From contig CM121342.1 of NCBI GenBank assembly GCA_051530055.1, positions 7,874,001-7,938,000 of the forward strand: DNA of 64,000 nucleotides. The letters run 5' to 3'. Position 1 is the stretch's first letter. Each line of letters begins with the position of its first letter. Below the pieces are notes generated by a model. That model saw only the letters and a program-made list of their open reading frames with translations. It had not been told where the DNA came from and made no database searches. Source of the DNA: Neoechinorhynchus agilis (taxonomy: Eukaryota > Acanthocephala). Made by a program: the position numbers and the translations under genes. Shown piece by piece: positions 22,641 to 33,896 of this stretch.

Positions 22641-25519
22641 ATGCGCCCAAAACCAGTATCGAAAGAAGAAGAAGATTCTGAAATTAAACGGATACAAGAG
22701 ATACTTAAGATAACGACAGAAATCGATTTGAATCCTAAAAGCGTCGACTTGGTCGTTTTCGAGCGTATGATAAAGAAACAGAATCAAATGATTGATCTTG
22801 GGTGCCCTATTGATTCGAGCGGTGTACCCTTATCACCTTCCCAAACGAACTATGAAGCTATAAGTGAAAACGAGATAAGTTTGAATCAGAAATCTCAAAA
22901 TGCTTCTTGGGTTCAGCGTTCGGTCGATAGTAATCAACGGTCAAAATCAGATCAACTCGATAAAACCGTTTGTTGTTTGTATGGTCGACAGAAATTAAAA
23001 ACTCGAGAAGTAAACCTAAATGCATCATTACAAGTGCAGTTTGAAGCGATAAACAGTGATCAAAGGATCACATCGGCACCTGAACGAATCGATGACAATA
23101 ACATATCGGATTCCAATAAAACCGAATTAAAATCATACACGAACGTAGAAAGCGATCCGTATTCGGTTGCACTTGGCCGAAAGTTAGAACTGTGTGAGCG
23201 GGTTTTTAAAAGAAAACGCCGTAGATTTATATCCCGTTGTAGGAGGCCGTATAAACGTGAGTATAGCAGCCGACTGGATCGATCGAATCGTTATACAACA
23301 TTCGAGACGGAGGATGTTCGGAAACCAAAGGTGCGGCGAATCGACAATAATGATCGTCAAAATTCGAGATATTCATCGTCCAATAATCGATATATTCGTT
23401 CGAATAGAGATCGGCCATCGTCGCTTATTGGCAGTGATAAATCAATAGAAAGACGCGAAAGGAATAACCAAGAAGTGCAAAGTTTTCCAATAAACTCAAA
23501 TAAACAAAATGATGAAAGTGGATTGTTAAAAAGTGAACTGTCGCATGATTTTGAAAGTGACGAACAAAAATTTAGCAATCTTGAAGAGAAGATGACCGGA
23601 TCAAGATCAGTAGAAGTTGTTAGTGCGCCTCAGACAAACCGGTCAATTAATGGAAAGGGCGATAAAAAAAGGAGATTTGATGCGGAATGTGAAGAGAAGA
23701 GATCCGAAACAGAAACACAAATTATTAAAGGGCGTGATAAATCAGTAGAGTTTAATCGAAAAGACGGTGAAATTAGAATGACCGAAGAAGTAATTGCTAA
23801 AAAACTCCTTGTCCCGAATAAAAACGATGTGAAATTAAAGGAAGTAGATTGTAAATCCATTGGTGATCGGACCTCCTACATAAACAAAAGCGAAACAAAG
23901 ACAAGGAACGAATTTGTCGACAACCAATTGAAACGCTCTGATCAGTTTGAGAAGAAAAGCTGTCAGTCTAATGCTGACCCGCTCAAGCGAAAAATAAGTC
24001 CATGCATTCACGATTGCTCCAGTGAAACTTCATTAGAAGTGCATCTAAAAAGGTCCAAATTAGATTGTGAGAACACACGAGTTTGTCACGAAACTCCGAG
24101 ATTAAAATGTGTCCAACAATCCGAACTAAGGACATCCAGCGATATAGATCAAAAGAATCAGACAAAAAAAGGTGCGGATTTAGTATTGGATGATAGATGC
24201 AGAAATCCAAGAGTGCGTAAGTACTCGTTGACGCGCGATGGAAACGATCAATCGAACGTTATATCCAATTTTCCGATAAATCAACCAAGACCGACCCTAG
24301 AATTACTAGTGGAAGCACAAACAAAATCGCAAAGCAAGGAACAAGCATTCGATTTTGATCATGGAAAAGTTCGCCGCCGTTCAGTTTCTCAAACTCTCAG
24401 TAGCGTTGAAGCTGCGACAAATACAACTGCAGGTGAAGGGAAAATGATCGCAAAAATACTCCCAACTGGAGAAGATCTACTAAAATTTGCAAATAATATT
24501 AAAGAAGAAGCAAACAAAATGGTATGTTGGCCCTTTTTTGGTAAAATAACACTTACAAACATTTAGACAAACTCACCCGTTCGGTTGCTCAAATTCGTTG
24601 AATCCGTTCCGTTTTATGGCTTATCTGCAGCTCAATTCCATAAAGAACAAGCAGGATTAAGCCGAAGAGTCGATGGTCTGATTAACGATACCATTAACTT
24701 TGTTAGGTATATTGATTTTTGTTCAAAAAATCAAATGACGTTACCCGTATTTATTTTGCAGGCGACTAAAATTGTTTACCGATCCATCATCGCAGTTCTT
24801 TGTGCAAGAAAACACACTCATAAAGGAAATTGAATATCTCACGTAAGTACTTGTTTAACGCATTCGTGGTGTGACGGAATTTTCCAATCAAAAATCATTT
24901 TGATTTAATAATTTTAGCTAAGTGCCAGAGAGAGTTCATTTTTAGAAAAAAAAACTAACGAAAATCAATGGGTTTATTATTTTTAAAAGCTAGACGTATG
25001 GCCTAATAAAAAATCAATAATTTACGAAGGTCTTTTTTTTCTTCAGCGATGATAATTGTACTAAAACTGTAACAGAACAAAGAGTATTCTTTTTGAATAT
25101 TTTATCCGAACGAGGGGTTGGGAGGAAACCTTCTATTAACCCAGACATTGTTGCCTACGTTAAGGTCTCTCCTTTTCGCGATTCTGAACGAGCAACACTA
25201 CTCATATTCATTTGGAATTCTTCAAACTTTATGTTCGATTGAACCGATTAACGCGACTGAATTTATCCGTCTATCGACTTACCACATTGACGCCCAATTC
25301 TATTGGAACAAAGCACAACAAATGGTAGAATCTACAACTCCTAACAAAATCACCGGTCAGATTATTTTGTGTGTAAAGTGTGTCCCCTTCCATTACGTTT
25401 CGTTAGAACTCAAGCAAGCAATCGAAGTTCATTGCGATCGAATTGAATTAAGTACAGAATGTATGGAGCAGTATGCTTATGTGTATACGGGCATAAAGCA
25501 TCTTGTGAGAAGAATGTAA
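22641..25519 (+). CDS. Basic nuclear protein, possible AFF/lilliputian-like C-terminal domain
   Basis: Exon 1 (22641-24521) encodes about 627 disordered residues rich in Arg, Ser, Asp and Lys, with a basic block KRKRRRFISRCRRPYKR. Exon 2 (24567-24706) and exon 3 (24762-24842) follow after 45-55 nt introns. Exon 4 begins near 25047 and, after one uncertain junction around 25112-25144, runs to the stop at 25519. The helical C-terminal part has weak, ordered similarity to the AFF C-terminal homology domain: DLLKFANNIKEEANKM, then LLKFVESVPFYGLSAAQF, then INDTINFVRRLKLF, and later YWNKAQQM. AFF proteins are super elongation complex scaffolds. The match is by eye and tentative. The start at 22641 follows a tttttttatag acceptor. 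The stop lies 9 bp from the stop of the opposing gene. Confidence 0.5.
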
Positions 25520-25528
25520 CTCGATCTC

Positions 25529-27550
25529 TCATCGTTGTTTCGTGGATGGCATGGGTTCGGCAGATTTCAACTGCTTCTTCAAACATTGAATCTCTACTCG
25601 TTGACGACTCAGTACATTCCGCATCTCGTTCATCTCGTTCTGCTTTATCCGGGCAATGTCATTGATCGCATCGAGCCACATACTCTTGTATTGATCAGAA
25701 GTGTTCATTAACGACTCTAACTGTCGTCTTAAATCAACGTTTCGAGATTTATGGAGAGCGAGTTGACTCTGAAGGAGAATTGTCTGCTCTCGTGATGTTG
25801 TCATCCCTCGAAGCTTGTCCATTTTGACACTACAATTCTTACTCTTCTGAGCATTCTAAACAACAAGTTTTTTCAAAAAAAAGCCAAACACTCTTTGTAA
25901 ATATTACAAAACATCAACAAGAAACCTTTAAGAGAAATTTAAGTTCCGATTATCGACTTTTTCTAACAACATTTTTTTTCGAACCGAAAAAGGACGTTAG
26001 AAATTGTTTTTTTTTCTAACAAGCGATTTTTCCAATTACGATACCAATCGCTCATTTTCTATGACTACGATTTCCGAAAAATATGCGAAACAACAATTTT
26101 TTCCCAACACGTTTTGTAAACCTCGTGATTCATCCGTTCTTATGATCATTAAACCAATAATTTGGCGATTTTGTTTAGTAGGTATTAGAAAATTGTCAAA
26201 TTATTGGTTCGGTGCTCATAAGCACCCATAGATACCGAATAAAAGTTACCGGCTAGCCAGATTTCCCTCCAAAAAACACAGAAAAAATTCAATTTTACCA
26301 GAATTAAATCAAAACTGGCACAGTTTGTACATTTGTGTAGTTTTTGTGAAGAAATTATTCATTATAGTTTCAATTAGCGATGTTTGATTCGGCCTTTTCG
26401 TTTTCTTCACTCAATTGTCTTTTACGACTGAAGAAAACGAAAAGGCCGAGAATTTTCAAGATAAATCTATTTCTGAATCAAACATCGCTAATTGAAACAT
26501 TTCTGTAGTTTCATATATCATTGTCCTCGGGGCGAATTAGAAATTGTACGTTGGCGAATCCTGTCCCCGGTGTTGTCGTTACACACGATCTAACGTCGTA
26601 AACACTTGCAAACAATAGCGTCTGAAGAGGCAAGGAAAACCTTGTAAAATATTTCTCAAAAAAATGAGTATCTATAGCACCGGGGACAGGATTTGCTAAC
26701 GTACAATTTCTGTAGTTGTTAGGGTTCAATCTCCATGATTGCCGATGACTCTTACGGCCCAAGGGAGGAGGAAACTCACTGATGAGTCTTTTGCCTTAAG
26801 AGAGATCGGTTTGGCTATTTGGCCAAGGAGAAAAAGTATTAGCCCTGAAGAAAGGCCACACATAGATATATTTTTTTGGAGAACATAATCCTCCGGCCAA
26901 ACAAAGATATTTGATTTATAGAGAAATATTTCGAAGGAGCTAAACTTCGCATCATCAGTCGAGGAATATATACATGCGGTCGAGAAAATCAGCTGACAAT
27001 CCAATGAGGCGAAGTTTAGCTCCTTCGATCTATAAATCAAATATTTTTATATAGCCAGAGAATTATGTTCATCAAAAGTATAAACTTTGATTAACCCTAA
27101 AGGATTTTCTGTGTCGATGACATAGATACCGAATAAAAGTTACCGGCTAACCAGATTTCCCCCTCCCCGAAAAAACGTTGGAATTCAAAACATTTCACTA
27201 ACCTTCATTTTCAATATATCCAAATCTCTTTGTAAGTGTTCCAATAGTCCGGTATTGGTAGAGATTAATTCTTCTAATTGTCCACTGAGGCTCCTTTCTT
27301 CTTTTTTAAGCTGTATAAGCCGATTAGCAATTGAAATGTCTTTGGTAGGCATTGCATGTTTCACTTCCATTTCTCTTAACTTAACCCTTTGCTGCCTAAT
27401 CGCTAATTCCTTCAATTGCGTCCTCAATTCAACGGTCGTTTCTTCATTCTCCTTTATTTTTTTTAGAGCAGCCTCCTCATACCAACGCTCCTTTTCCTTG
27501 AAAGCCCTACTCAACTCAATGAGCCGTGAAGCAATTCGATCAATGGACAT
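25529..27550 (-). CDS. Two-exon coiled-coil protein, unrecognised
   Basis: Exon 1 (27197-27550) encodes MSIDRIASRLIELSRAFKEK and then a long heptad-rich helix ending DILKMK. The donor gttagtg at 27196 and an acceptor ttgtttag before 25855 join in phase 0 to exon 2 (25529-25855, beginning NAQKSKNCSVKMDKLRG), giving a protein of about 226 aa that is nearly all coiled coil. The 1.34-kb intron is far longer than others in the window because it holds nested MITEs. The product could be centrosomal or a small tether, but no family is recognised. It is divergent from RPL11 with 111 bp between start codons, and convergent with the AFF-like gene. Confidence 0.72.
26367..26498. mobile_element. MITE with GTTTCAATTAGCGATGTTTG termini
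   Basis: The left end 'gtttcaattagcgatgtttg' at 26367 is matched by its reverse complement ending at 26498. An inner inverted pair, 'ggccttttcgttttcttcag' type, forms a second stem. At 132 bp with no coding capacity, this is a classic foldback or MITE form. Confidence 0.8.
26542..26708. mobile_element. MITE of the TACGTTGGCGAAT family, second copy
   Basis: The left end is 'aattgtacgttggcgaatcc' and the right end is 'ggatttgctaacgtacaatt'. An internal 'gaggcaaggaaaaccttgt' resembles the centre of the copy at 2907-3080. The arms are less perfect than in that copy, so this one is older or diverged. Confidence 0.82.
26881..27070. mobile_element. MITE with GAACATAAT termini
   Basis: The left arm starts 'gaacataatcctccggcc' and the right arm ends 'agccagagaattatgttc'. 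Long inner arms share 'atatttgatttatag' and 'cgaaggagctaaacttcgc' in inverted orientation. It is inserted into a copy of the dispersed repeat family, whose halves are found on both sides. Confidence 0.82.
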
Positions 27551-27661
27551 TATTAATATTTTAATTTCCGAGATACGTCATCTTTCGCTTCTCGTTTGAT
27601 TCTTCCCTATCTAAACACATTCTCAACGCCTTCGTTCGTTGTTCGTTAGAAACGAAACAAT
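27551..27661. promoter_or_regulatory. Divergent promoter region of RPL11 and coiled-coil gene
   Basis: Only 111 bp separate the two opposed start codons. A pyrimidine-rich segment and 'ttcgttag' lie 15 bases before the RPL11 ATG, resembling a trans-splice acceptor. No TATA box is seen. Confidence 0.45.
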
Positions 27662-28255
27662 ATGGCTTCTTCTCAGGTGATGGATCCTAAAGTTGATCCC
27701 AAAGGAAAGAATCCAATGCGCGAAATCAGCATTCAAAAACTTTGTGTGAACATTTGCGTCGGTGAAAGTGGAGATCGACTCACAAAAGCTTCTAAAGTTC
27801 TGGAGCAACTGACCGGTCAAAAAACCGTCTTTTCTAAGGCTCGATATACGATTAGATCGTTTGGAATTCGACGTAACGAGAAGATCGCAGTGTTTTGTAC
27901 TGTCCGAGGACGAAAGGCAGAAGAGATTCTAGAAAAAGCTTTAAGGGTGAAAGAGTTTGAGCTGAGAGCCAATTGTTTCTCAAGCACTGGAAACTTTGGG
28001 TTCGGAATTGACGAACATATCGATCTCGGACTTAAGTACGACCCAGCGATTGGAATCTATGGTCTTAATTTCTATGTCGTTCTTGGAAGACCGGGAATGT
28101 CAATCAGTAGCCGCCGAAAAAAGAAGTCTAAAGTCGGATTCTCGCATAGACTCACTAGTGCTGATGCTAAAAAGTGGTTCCAACAAACATACAAAGGAAT
28201 CATCTTGCCAGCACTTGCGAAAAAGAAGAAACGGTTTGTTAAGAAAAGACGTTAA
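27662..28255 (+). CDS. RPL11: 60S ribosomal protein L11 (uL5)
   Basis: A complete single-exon gene of 197 aa. It matches eukaryotic RPL11 along its length: [20 protein letters not shown] near the N-terminus, [52 protein letters not shown] and [15 protein letters not shown], ending [13 protein letters not shown]. It binds 5S rRNA with RPL5 in the large subunit. It is about 20 residues longer than the human protein because of a very basic Lys/Arg tail after ILPA, together with a slightly longer N-terminus. All conserved blocks are intact and in one frame. The start is the first ATG after a ttcgttag acceptor-like site. Confidence 0.97.
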   Translation: MASSQVMDPKVDPKGKNPMREISIQKLCVNICVGESGDRLTKASKVLEQLTGQKTVFSKARYTIRSFGIRRNEKIAVFCTVRGRKAEEILEKALRVKEFELRANCFSSTGNFGFGIDEHIDLGLKYDPAIGIYGLNFYVVLGRPGMSISSRRKKKSKVGFSHRLTSADAKKWFQQTYKGIILPALAKKKKRFVKKRR

Positions 28256-28700
28256 AAATGAGCTTTTTAATGCGAGTTTGTGCATGTTCTTACATTTTAA
28301 TGACGGAAAAATTGAAGGAGCAATGTTGTTTTGGTTGTCGATTTGTGAAGACGATGTACCGTAGAATTATTGTTTAGATGTAACGTTTTTGGTGGATGAA
28401 CCCGACGATGCTCACAGAAAGTTTTAAACTCTTTATCGGATGAAGACTTCTAAAAAATCGGTCGAAAAAAACGCCACCGTCAAAATAAGTTGGCGCTACT
28501 TTTACACAAAATGTAAAGTTCAATTTATTCCGAAAGCTCGGTATTCTGTGACCGTTTACGATTGAGGTTGAGCGAGTCAGGCAAAAGTTCACTACTAAAC
28601 AAAAATAAAGAGTGCAAGTTAAGTGACGTTAGAACTTTTTTTCAAGGTGTTGTGCTGTCACAACTTCTCTCTAATATTTTTTAGTTTTACAATAATAAAG
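28256..28700. other. RPL11 downstream region, no gene seen
   Basis: No domain-bearing frame. The region holds the presumed RPL11 3' UTR ('aataaagagtgcaag' near 28605 could be a polyadenylation signal on the plus strand), then retroelement sequence from about 28700. Confidence 0.4.
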
Positions 28701-30075
28701 TACAAAACGTGCAATCGTCACCGTCCGCAAAATCTTAGCTTCTCTCCTTCCTCGACTATCGCTATCACGCTAGCAGCATTGCCTCGTTGTACTGCGAGCG
28801 AGATATTTTGTCGCAGGAATACACCTGCTCGTGCGTCGCCGGTCGTTTCTCTCAATTTCTTCGAGAGATCCTGGAGCAGAGTGAGTGCCAAGCTGCCAAG
28901 CGATCCATAAGTCTCTACTCCGAAGGGGACAAAATAGTGAGTCCTTGCTAATTCGCTATATTTTCGTACCTTCCTCGCTTCCGCTGAGAGAGTAGAAAAT
29001 GTTGCTTACTGCGAGGGCCGTCCCAGGGTAGGCATTTGCCCTCCCACCACGGAAAGATTGAAAATCCGCCGGCGGGTTCCAAGATGTTGGGGAACTTCCC
29101 GGTTTTAAACGCCCGAGAAATTACGCTATTGATCACAGAATGGCGTGAGAACCTTCCTCCTGACTTTCGGCAAACGAGACCGTGTCGCCCGAAAGCATCA
29201 ACCAAAGACCCACATCGACAGCGATCGGGCGTGCATATCGGAAGACCAAGTCTTTAGGACACTGCGATCCTCGTTACCTCGTCAGTAAGAAGATTTCCCA
29301 CTGATGCCAGAAGAACAGCCTCCAACCACGCCCCAGATTCTCGTGTCGAAACTGCCAACAGTCTAGCTCGGACGACCCCATCGCGAGAACCTGAAAGTAG
29401 AGAGCTGTTAGCTCTCGCGACGAGAGGTCTGTCCCAAATCGACTGTCTGACGCCATTCACGGGAACATGGTTAGCGCCTGTCTGCTGGCACCATTCTTCA
29501 ACTGCCACCACAAAGTCTTGGTCAAGACAAAACTTTCTCCTCGGAATTATCTTCGCTATCGGTTGACTCCCCTCATACGATCCAAGATGGCAGAGGAACA
29601 GCCTCCAACCACGCCCCCGACTCTCGTGTTGAAACTGCCAACAATCTAGCTCGGACGACCCAATTACGAGAACCTGAAAGTAGAGAGCAGTGAGCTCTCG
29701 CTACGAGAGGTCTGTCCCAGATCGACTGTCTGAGGCCATTCACGGGAACATGATTAGCGCCTGTCTGCTGGCACCATTCTGCAACTGCCACCACAAAGTC
29801 TTGGTAAAGACAAAACTTTTCCCTCAGAATTTTCTTCACTATTGGTTGACTCCAACATACGATCCAAGTATGGCTGGCAAGGCAAGGTCTACTAGCACCC
29901 GAATGCCCACTACCCCAGATGACACATGCAATGAAGCTTGTCGCCACGCCTCATCTGAGAGCTGGACATTGAAAATACGCTCGAGACAAGCCCTCACCTT
30001 GTCGTCAAGCTTAGCCAATCCTTCCTTATGTTTGAAGAATGTTGTTGTATGGACCTTATATAACAATTTGGGGAT
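28700..30075 (-). mobile_element. Non-LTR reverse-transcriptase polyprotein, C-terminal remnant
   Basis: Read on the minus strand, pieces in different frames match the post-catalytic C-terminal region of a widespread metazoan RT polyprotein. The order is ARLLAVSTRESGAWLEAV, then a GRHGLVCRKSGGRFSRHSVI block, then ILEPAGG, a PWWEGKCLPWD block, and finally TYGSLGSLALTLLQDL with GDARAGVFLRQNISLAVQRG. The upstream part near 29850-30060 (WRQASLHVSSGVVGIRV) is the segment just before it. The catalytic YADD half is absent, so this is a dead fragment. It also contains an internal duplication (see 29311-29863). Confidence 0.75.
29311..29863. repeat. ~270-bp tandem duplication within the RT remnant
   Basis: The segment starting 'gaacagcctccaaccacgcc' at about 29313 recurs at about 29596, offset 283 bp. 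The two copies share 'aactgccaacaatctagctc'-type sequence, 'ctgtctgctggcaccattct' and 'aagtcttggt'. The copies differ by scattered substitutions, so the duplication is not very recent. Confidence 0.85.
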
Positions 30076-30174
30076 AAAGAGTGCGTTCTTTATCAGAAAT
30101 AACGCTTCATGAGCCGAAACGGCCGCTCCGGAGTCACGAGTTTCAGACCTGGAGCTACGGCCTCGAACCCATCC

Positions 30175-30258
30175 ATTAGGTCCTTCTTTCTTTCAGTCCC
30201 TAACTTACTTTCCTTCAGTCCCTAACTTTCTTTCAGTCCCTAACTTTCTAACTTTCTT
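30175..30258. repeat. CAGTCCCTAACTTTCTTT microrepeat
   Basis: Three to four copies of 'cagtccctaactttctttc' variants lie just before the coding part of the plus-strand LINE. It may belong to that element's 5' region. Confidence 0.8.
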
Positions 30259-30263
30259 TCGCG

Positions 30264-33200
30264 ATGATCGGACTTGATGTTACTGATTCTTGTCGGTCAC
30301 GTAAAAGAAGCAGCTCCGGCAGCCAGACAGCTACTGATAGTAGCCCGTCAACGCGGGGTCGGTGTACCGCTCCACTTGGTGATGCGGCAGTGAACAGGAG
30401 TAACAAAATCCACCAGTACAACGAGAAAAAGCGAGGGCGTCGTAGCTCTCGCCGACGACTTGAGCGTCGAAATGAGCGAAACTGTCGCCGGAGGCAACGA
30501 AAGCGTCAGTCGAAGCTCATCACCGTGGTTGATACGGACTGTTCAGGTGGCGCTGACAGCCGTGAGCCCTTTGGCTCAGCTATTTCAAATAGAAGAGGAC
30601 TACAAATCGGATCCTTGAATTGTAGGAGTCTGCGAGCGCAATGACGTAGGGGAACCCTGGCCAAATCGGCAAGAGACGCCAGAATGGATCTTGTGTTTTT
30701 ACAAGAATTGCGCATAAGAGGCCAGTCAGACACAGACGTAAATCAGGAGGATTTAGGAGGAGGCTGGTCATTATCCTACCTATCTGCGGACAGTCGAGGA
30801 AATGGAGGTATAGGCGTTTGTTTATCACCCCGCCTCCGAAACTCAGCACTATGCACTATTATAACTGACCGAATCCTTCGTGTCAGCATAAAGCTTCGGT
30901 CGAGAAATCTCTATGCTTTTGGCGTGTATTCACCGACCTCCTCGTCGGATGAAGAGGCGGTTGAAGGATTTTATGAAAATCTAGCCGAAGCATTAGATGA
31001 TGTACCGAACAGTTACACCCTCCTAATAGCCGGTGACTTCAACGCGATTTTATCGCATTCCGAAAGATCGCTATATGTGTTGAAAGGCGAGAATCAGAAC
31101 AGCCGGTTGAGGCACTGGAGCGGCATGATCTCTTGTCTGCTAACACTTTATTCCGGAAGCGTCCGTGGCGTTTGGCGACGTTTATGGGTCAAAAAATCCG
31201 TCCAAACATGCCATGGGAAAAAATCCCAAGAGACGCTTAGCTCAGCTTGACCATATATTGTTGAGACGTAGGGAAAAATGTCGCGTCAAAAAGGCTGACA
31301 CGTTCACAGTTGATGGGCTGCCAACCGACCACAGATTGGTGATGTGTCAGTTGAGCATGAGAGACTCGTTGTTCCGTACGCCTCAACATCCTCCACGTCC
31401 GTTCTATGGCGCTCTCGCTAATGAGGAGAAGAGGAAAGAGTTCGATATCGAACTAGAGAATCAACCGAGCTCGATGCCAGCTGCTAAAACGGATATTGAT
31501 TTTTCTTACAAATCAATCTGCGACGCAGTGACCAAAGCGGCCGAGAAAACCCTCCTAAAAATTAGGCGTATAAAAGCTGCAAAGGTTATATGGCAAGAGA
31601 ACTGTGAATTTATGGCAATGGCTAAGCAGATCAAAACTCTAAGAAAAAGAGGAAAACGATATGAGGCTCGCATTGCAAGTCTTGAACTTGCCAACCTCTA
31701 TAATGAAAAGCAAAAAGCTTCGATAGAGGATGCAGTTCGCGGGATCGCATATAAGGAAGGTTTTGTTCGTACCTCCTTAGCATGGAGAGCGATAAACATT
31801 CCCACAGGAAGATCCCAAAGACAACCAACTTTGATTGAAGGTCCCTCCCCGGAAATCAGAAAAAAGAGAATCGCAAATTATTTTGCGGAAATTCTCAATT
31901 CGCCATTATCGTCTTTGGAAGTGAGTCCTGCACTTCCAAAAGGCACAATCGTCCCAAGCACTGAGGCATAGTTCACTGGACCGATTTCCGTAAAGGAAGC
32001 GATCGCTGCGGCGAAAATGATGCGTGCGGGACGTGCATCAGGCCCAGATGGGATAATGGCAGAGGTACTGAGGTTTGAATCTATTGCCAGAAAAATCATA
32101 CCGATAATGAATGGCATAATGAATGGTGGCTCAGTACCTCAAATCTGGCAAACGGCGCATTTAACAATGATCTCCAAGAAATGCTGCTCGACAAAGGTGG
32201 AGGACTACAGAGGTATATCCTTGATGTCCAACACGGCAAAACTTTTCAGCAGCATTTCGAGACGCCAAGTTCAGCCAATCCCCGAACCGTTTCTAAGAAT
32301 TGAACAGAACGGCTTCAGGAAAGGTCGAGGCATCACAGAGCACATATTGGCTTTGGGGAGGATCCCGAAGAGGCACGAATTCATCAAACGGATGTGATGC
32401 TGGTATTTGTTGATTTCCGTCGAGCTTTCGATTCGGTAAATGGAACGATGAGTGACGGTACCTTAAAAGAGTATGGAGTGCCGCCGATCATTGTCACATC
32501 CGTTATGGCACTATATAAAAACACAAGGTCCGCCGTAAAGACAGCTGACGGTTTGACAGAATACTTTTCCACCACTTCAGGTGTTCTGCAGGGCGACACA
32601 TTAGCTCCTTTCCTCTTCATCTTGGTGCTTGATTGGGTAATGAGATGGGCACTACCGAATGATGAAGATGTATTTCTTCTGTTGAATAAAAGAGGTCGCA
32701 AGTATCCTGAGAGACGCGCCTCCTACATGGCATATGCCGACGACATCGTATTGATGTCCTCAACAGTCGAAGGAGCTCAACGCATGCTAAATAGACTGTG
32801 CGAGAGGGAGAGTATGATTGGTCTGACCATCAACTCGAAAAAGACGGAATTCTTGACGATTCCGCTGGGCAATTAAAACAGATAGAGCGGTATGTCTATC
32901 TGCGAGCTGTCGTTCCTGAGGTGAGTGCGGATGTCAGCCGACGGAGAGCTATAGCTTGGAGAGCAATGGGGCAACTTAAACCACTGTTTGACAGTGAGTC
33001 TTTGCCGGATGAACTCCGTTCGCAGCTGTACAGGACTCTAATTGAGAGCATTCTCTACTACAATGAAGAGACCTGGACACTGTTACCAACGGCGACGAGG
33101 CAGTTTTACCAAAATCATTCATCTCTCTTACGTACGGCGTTCAAGGTCAGATGGTCAGATAAAGTGACCAACAAAGCACTGTATAAGAGAGCTGGAGTCC

Positions 33201-33442
33201 AACTGCCCAGTGAATATTTGCGCCGCAGACGACTGCAGTTCACGAGCAATATAATTCGGTCCAAGGCATCTTGCCCACAGGTCGTGCAACAGTTCCTTTT
33301 CTGGAAGCCAACGACATTGTATCGTAAAGGCAAAGGGAACTGTCGTGCATACGATGACCTCATTTTAAGAGACGCGAATTGCCCGCATAACAGGACTGCT
33401 GTCGTGTATTTTAGATCCCTTGCGGAGTCTAATTCTATTTGA
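30264..33442 (+). mobile_element. APE-type non-LTR retrotransposon (LINE), broken ORF
   Basis: A basic Arg/Ser-rich N-terminal segment leads into an AP-like endonuclease (start GSLNCRSLRA, QELRIRG, core LLIAGDFNA, then LAQLDHILLRRR and LPTDHRLVMC). A reverse transcriptase follows: GPDGIMAEVLR, EDYRGISLMS, FVDFRRAFDSVN, GVLQGDTLAPFLF and catalytic YADD, then a C-terminal RRIAL-type region (SRRRAIAWRAMGQLKPLF). At least two in-frame stops (30642, 31969) and about four frame changes (near 31150-31240, 32390 and 32860) break the ORF. Domain order is complete, so it was a full-length insertion. No long poly-A tail is evident. The exact clade cannot be set by eye. Confidence 0.85.
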
Positions 33443-33896
33443 CGGGCTTATACCTACGGTGCAACGTAGGAAAGTACCGTTGCATACAAAACAAATACAA
33501 TTAGGTCCTTGACTTTGGCGGCGTCTTCGATATTTAATACCAGGAGCTCACACCCATTCTCGCAGTCTCCCCAATCAGCGTCTCAAAATCGCGCAGTAAA
33601 ACGGAGGCTAAATATCGCATCAATCCTTCCCAGATTGTTCTTCGCAACGATCTTTCTCAGCCTGAACTTCTGCACTTATCCGCGCGGCAGATATTAACAT
33701 TGAGTTCAATGTAGGAGTCCAATTCATCGATGGAACATTCGATGCCATTTTATTGCTTTGCTGGGTTAATTCGCTTTGGGCCGATGATAAATTTAATAAT
33801 CTGCCGCGGTTTTGTAAAGATCGAAATTAGACTGGACGAAAACTAATTATTGACAAATTCAATTCGAACGTTAACAAACAGACAATTTTAAAGATG
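33443..33896. other. LINE 3' flank, no gene seen
   Basis: The GC content stays elevated to about 33720, suggesting the element or another inserted piece extends to there. AT-rich host sequence follows. No reliable coding region. Confidence 0.4.

Larger units (their letters stand above)
26232..27165. mobile_element. Nest of repeats inside an intron
   Basis: The block is flanked by near-identical direct copies of 'ataccgaataaaagttaccg' (26231 and 27125). Between them lie at least three inverted-repeat elements (26367-26498, 26542-26708, 26881-27070) and pieces of the dispersed family seen at 1-745. The last MITE splits that family at 'ccacacatagata', showing insertion into an older repeat. No transposase was found. 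Confidence 0.75.

Noticed and set aside
26004-26231. 75-codon plus-strand frame
   Set aside because: It lies in the intron of an opposite-strand gene beside MITE sequence and has no recognisable features.
27255-27599. 114-codon plus-strand frame
   Set aside because: It is the reverse shadow of the coiled-coil exon 27197-27550, which has matching splice sites and a start.
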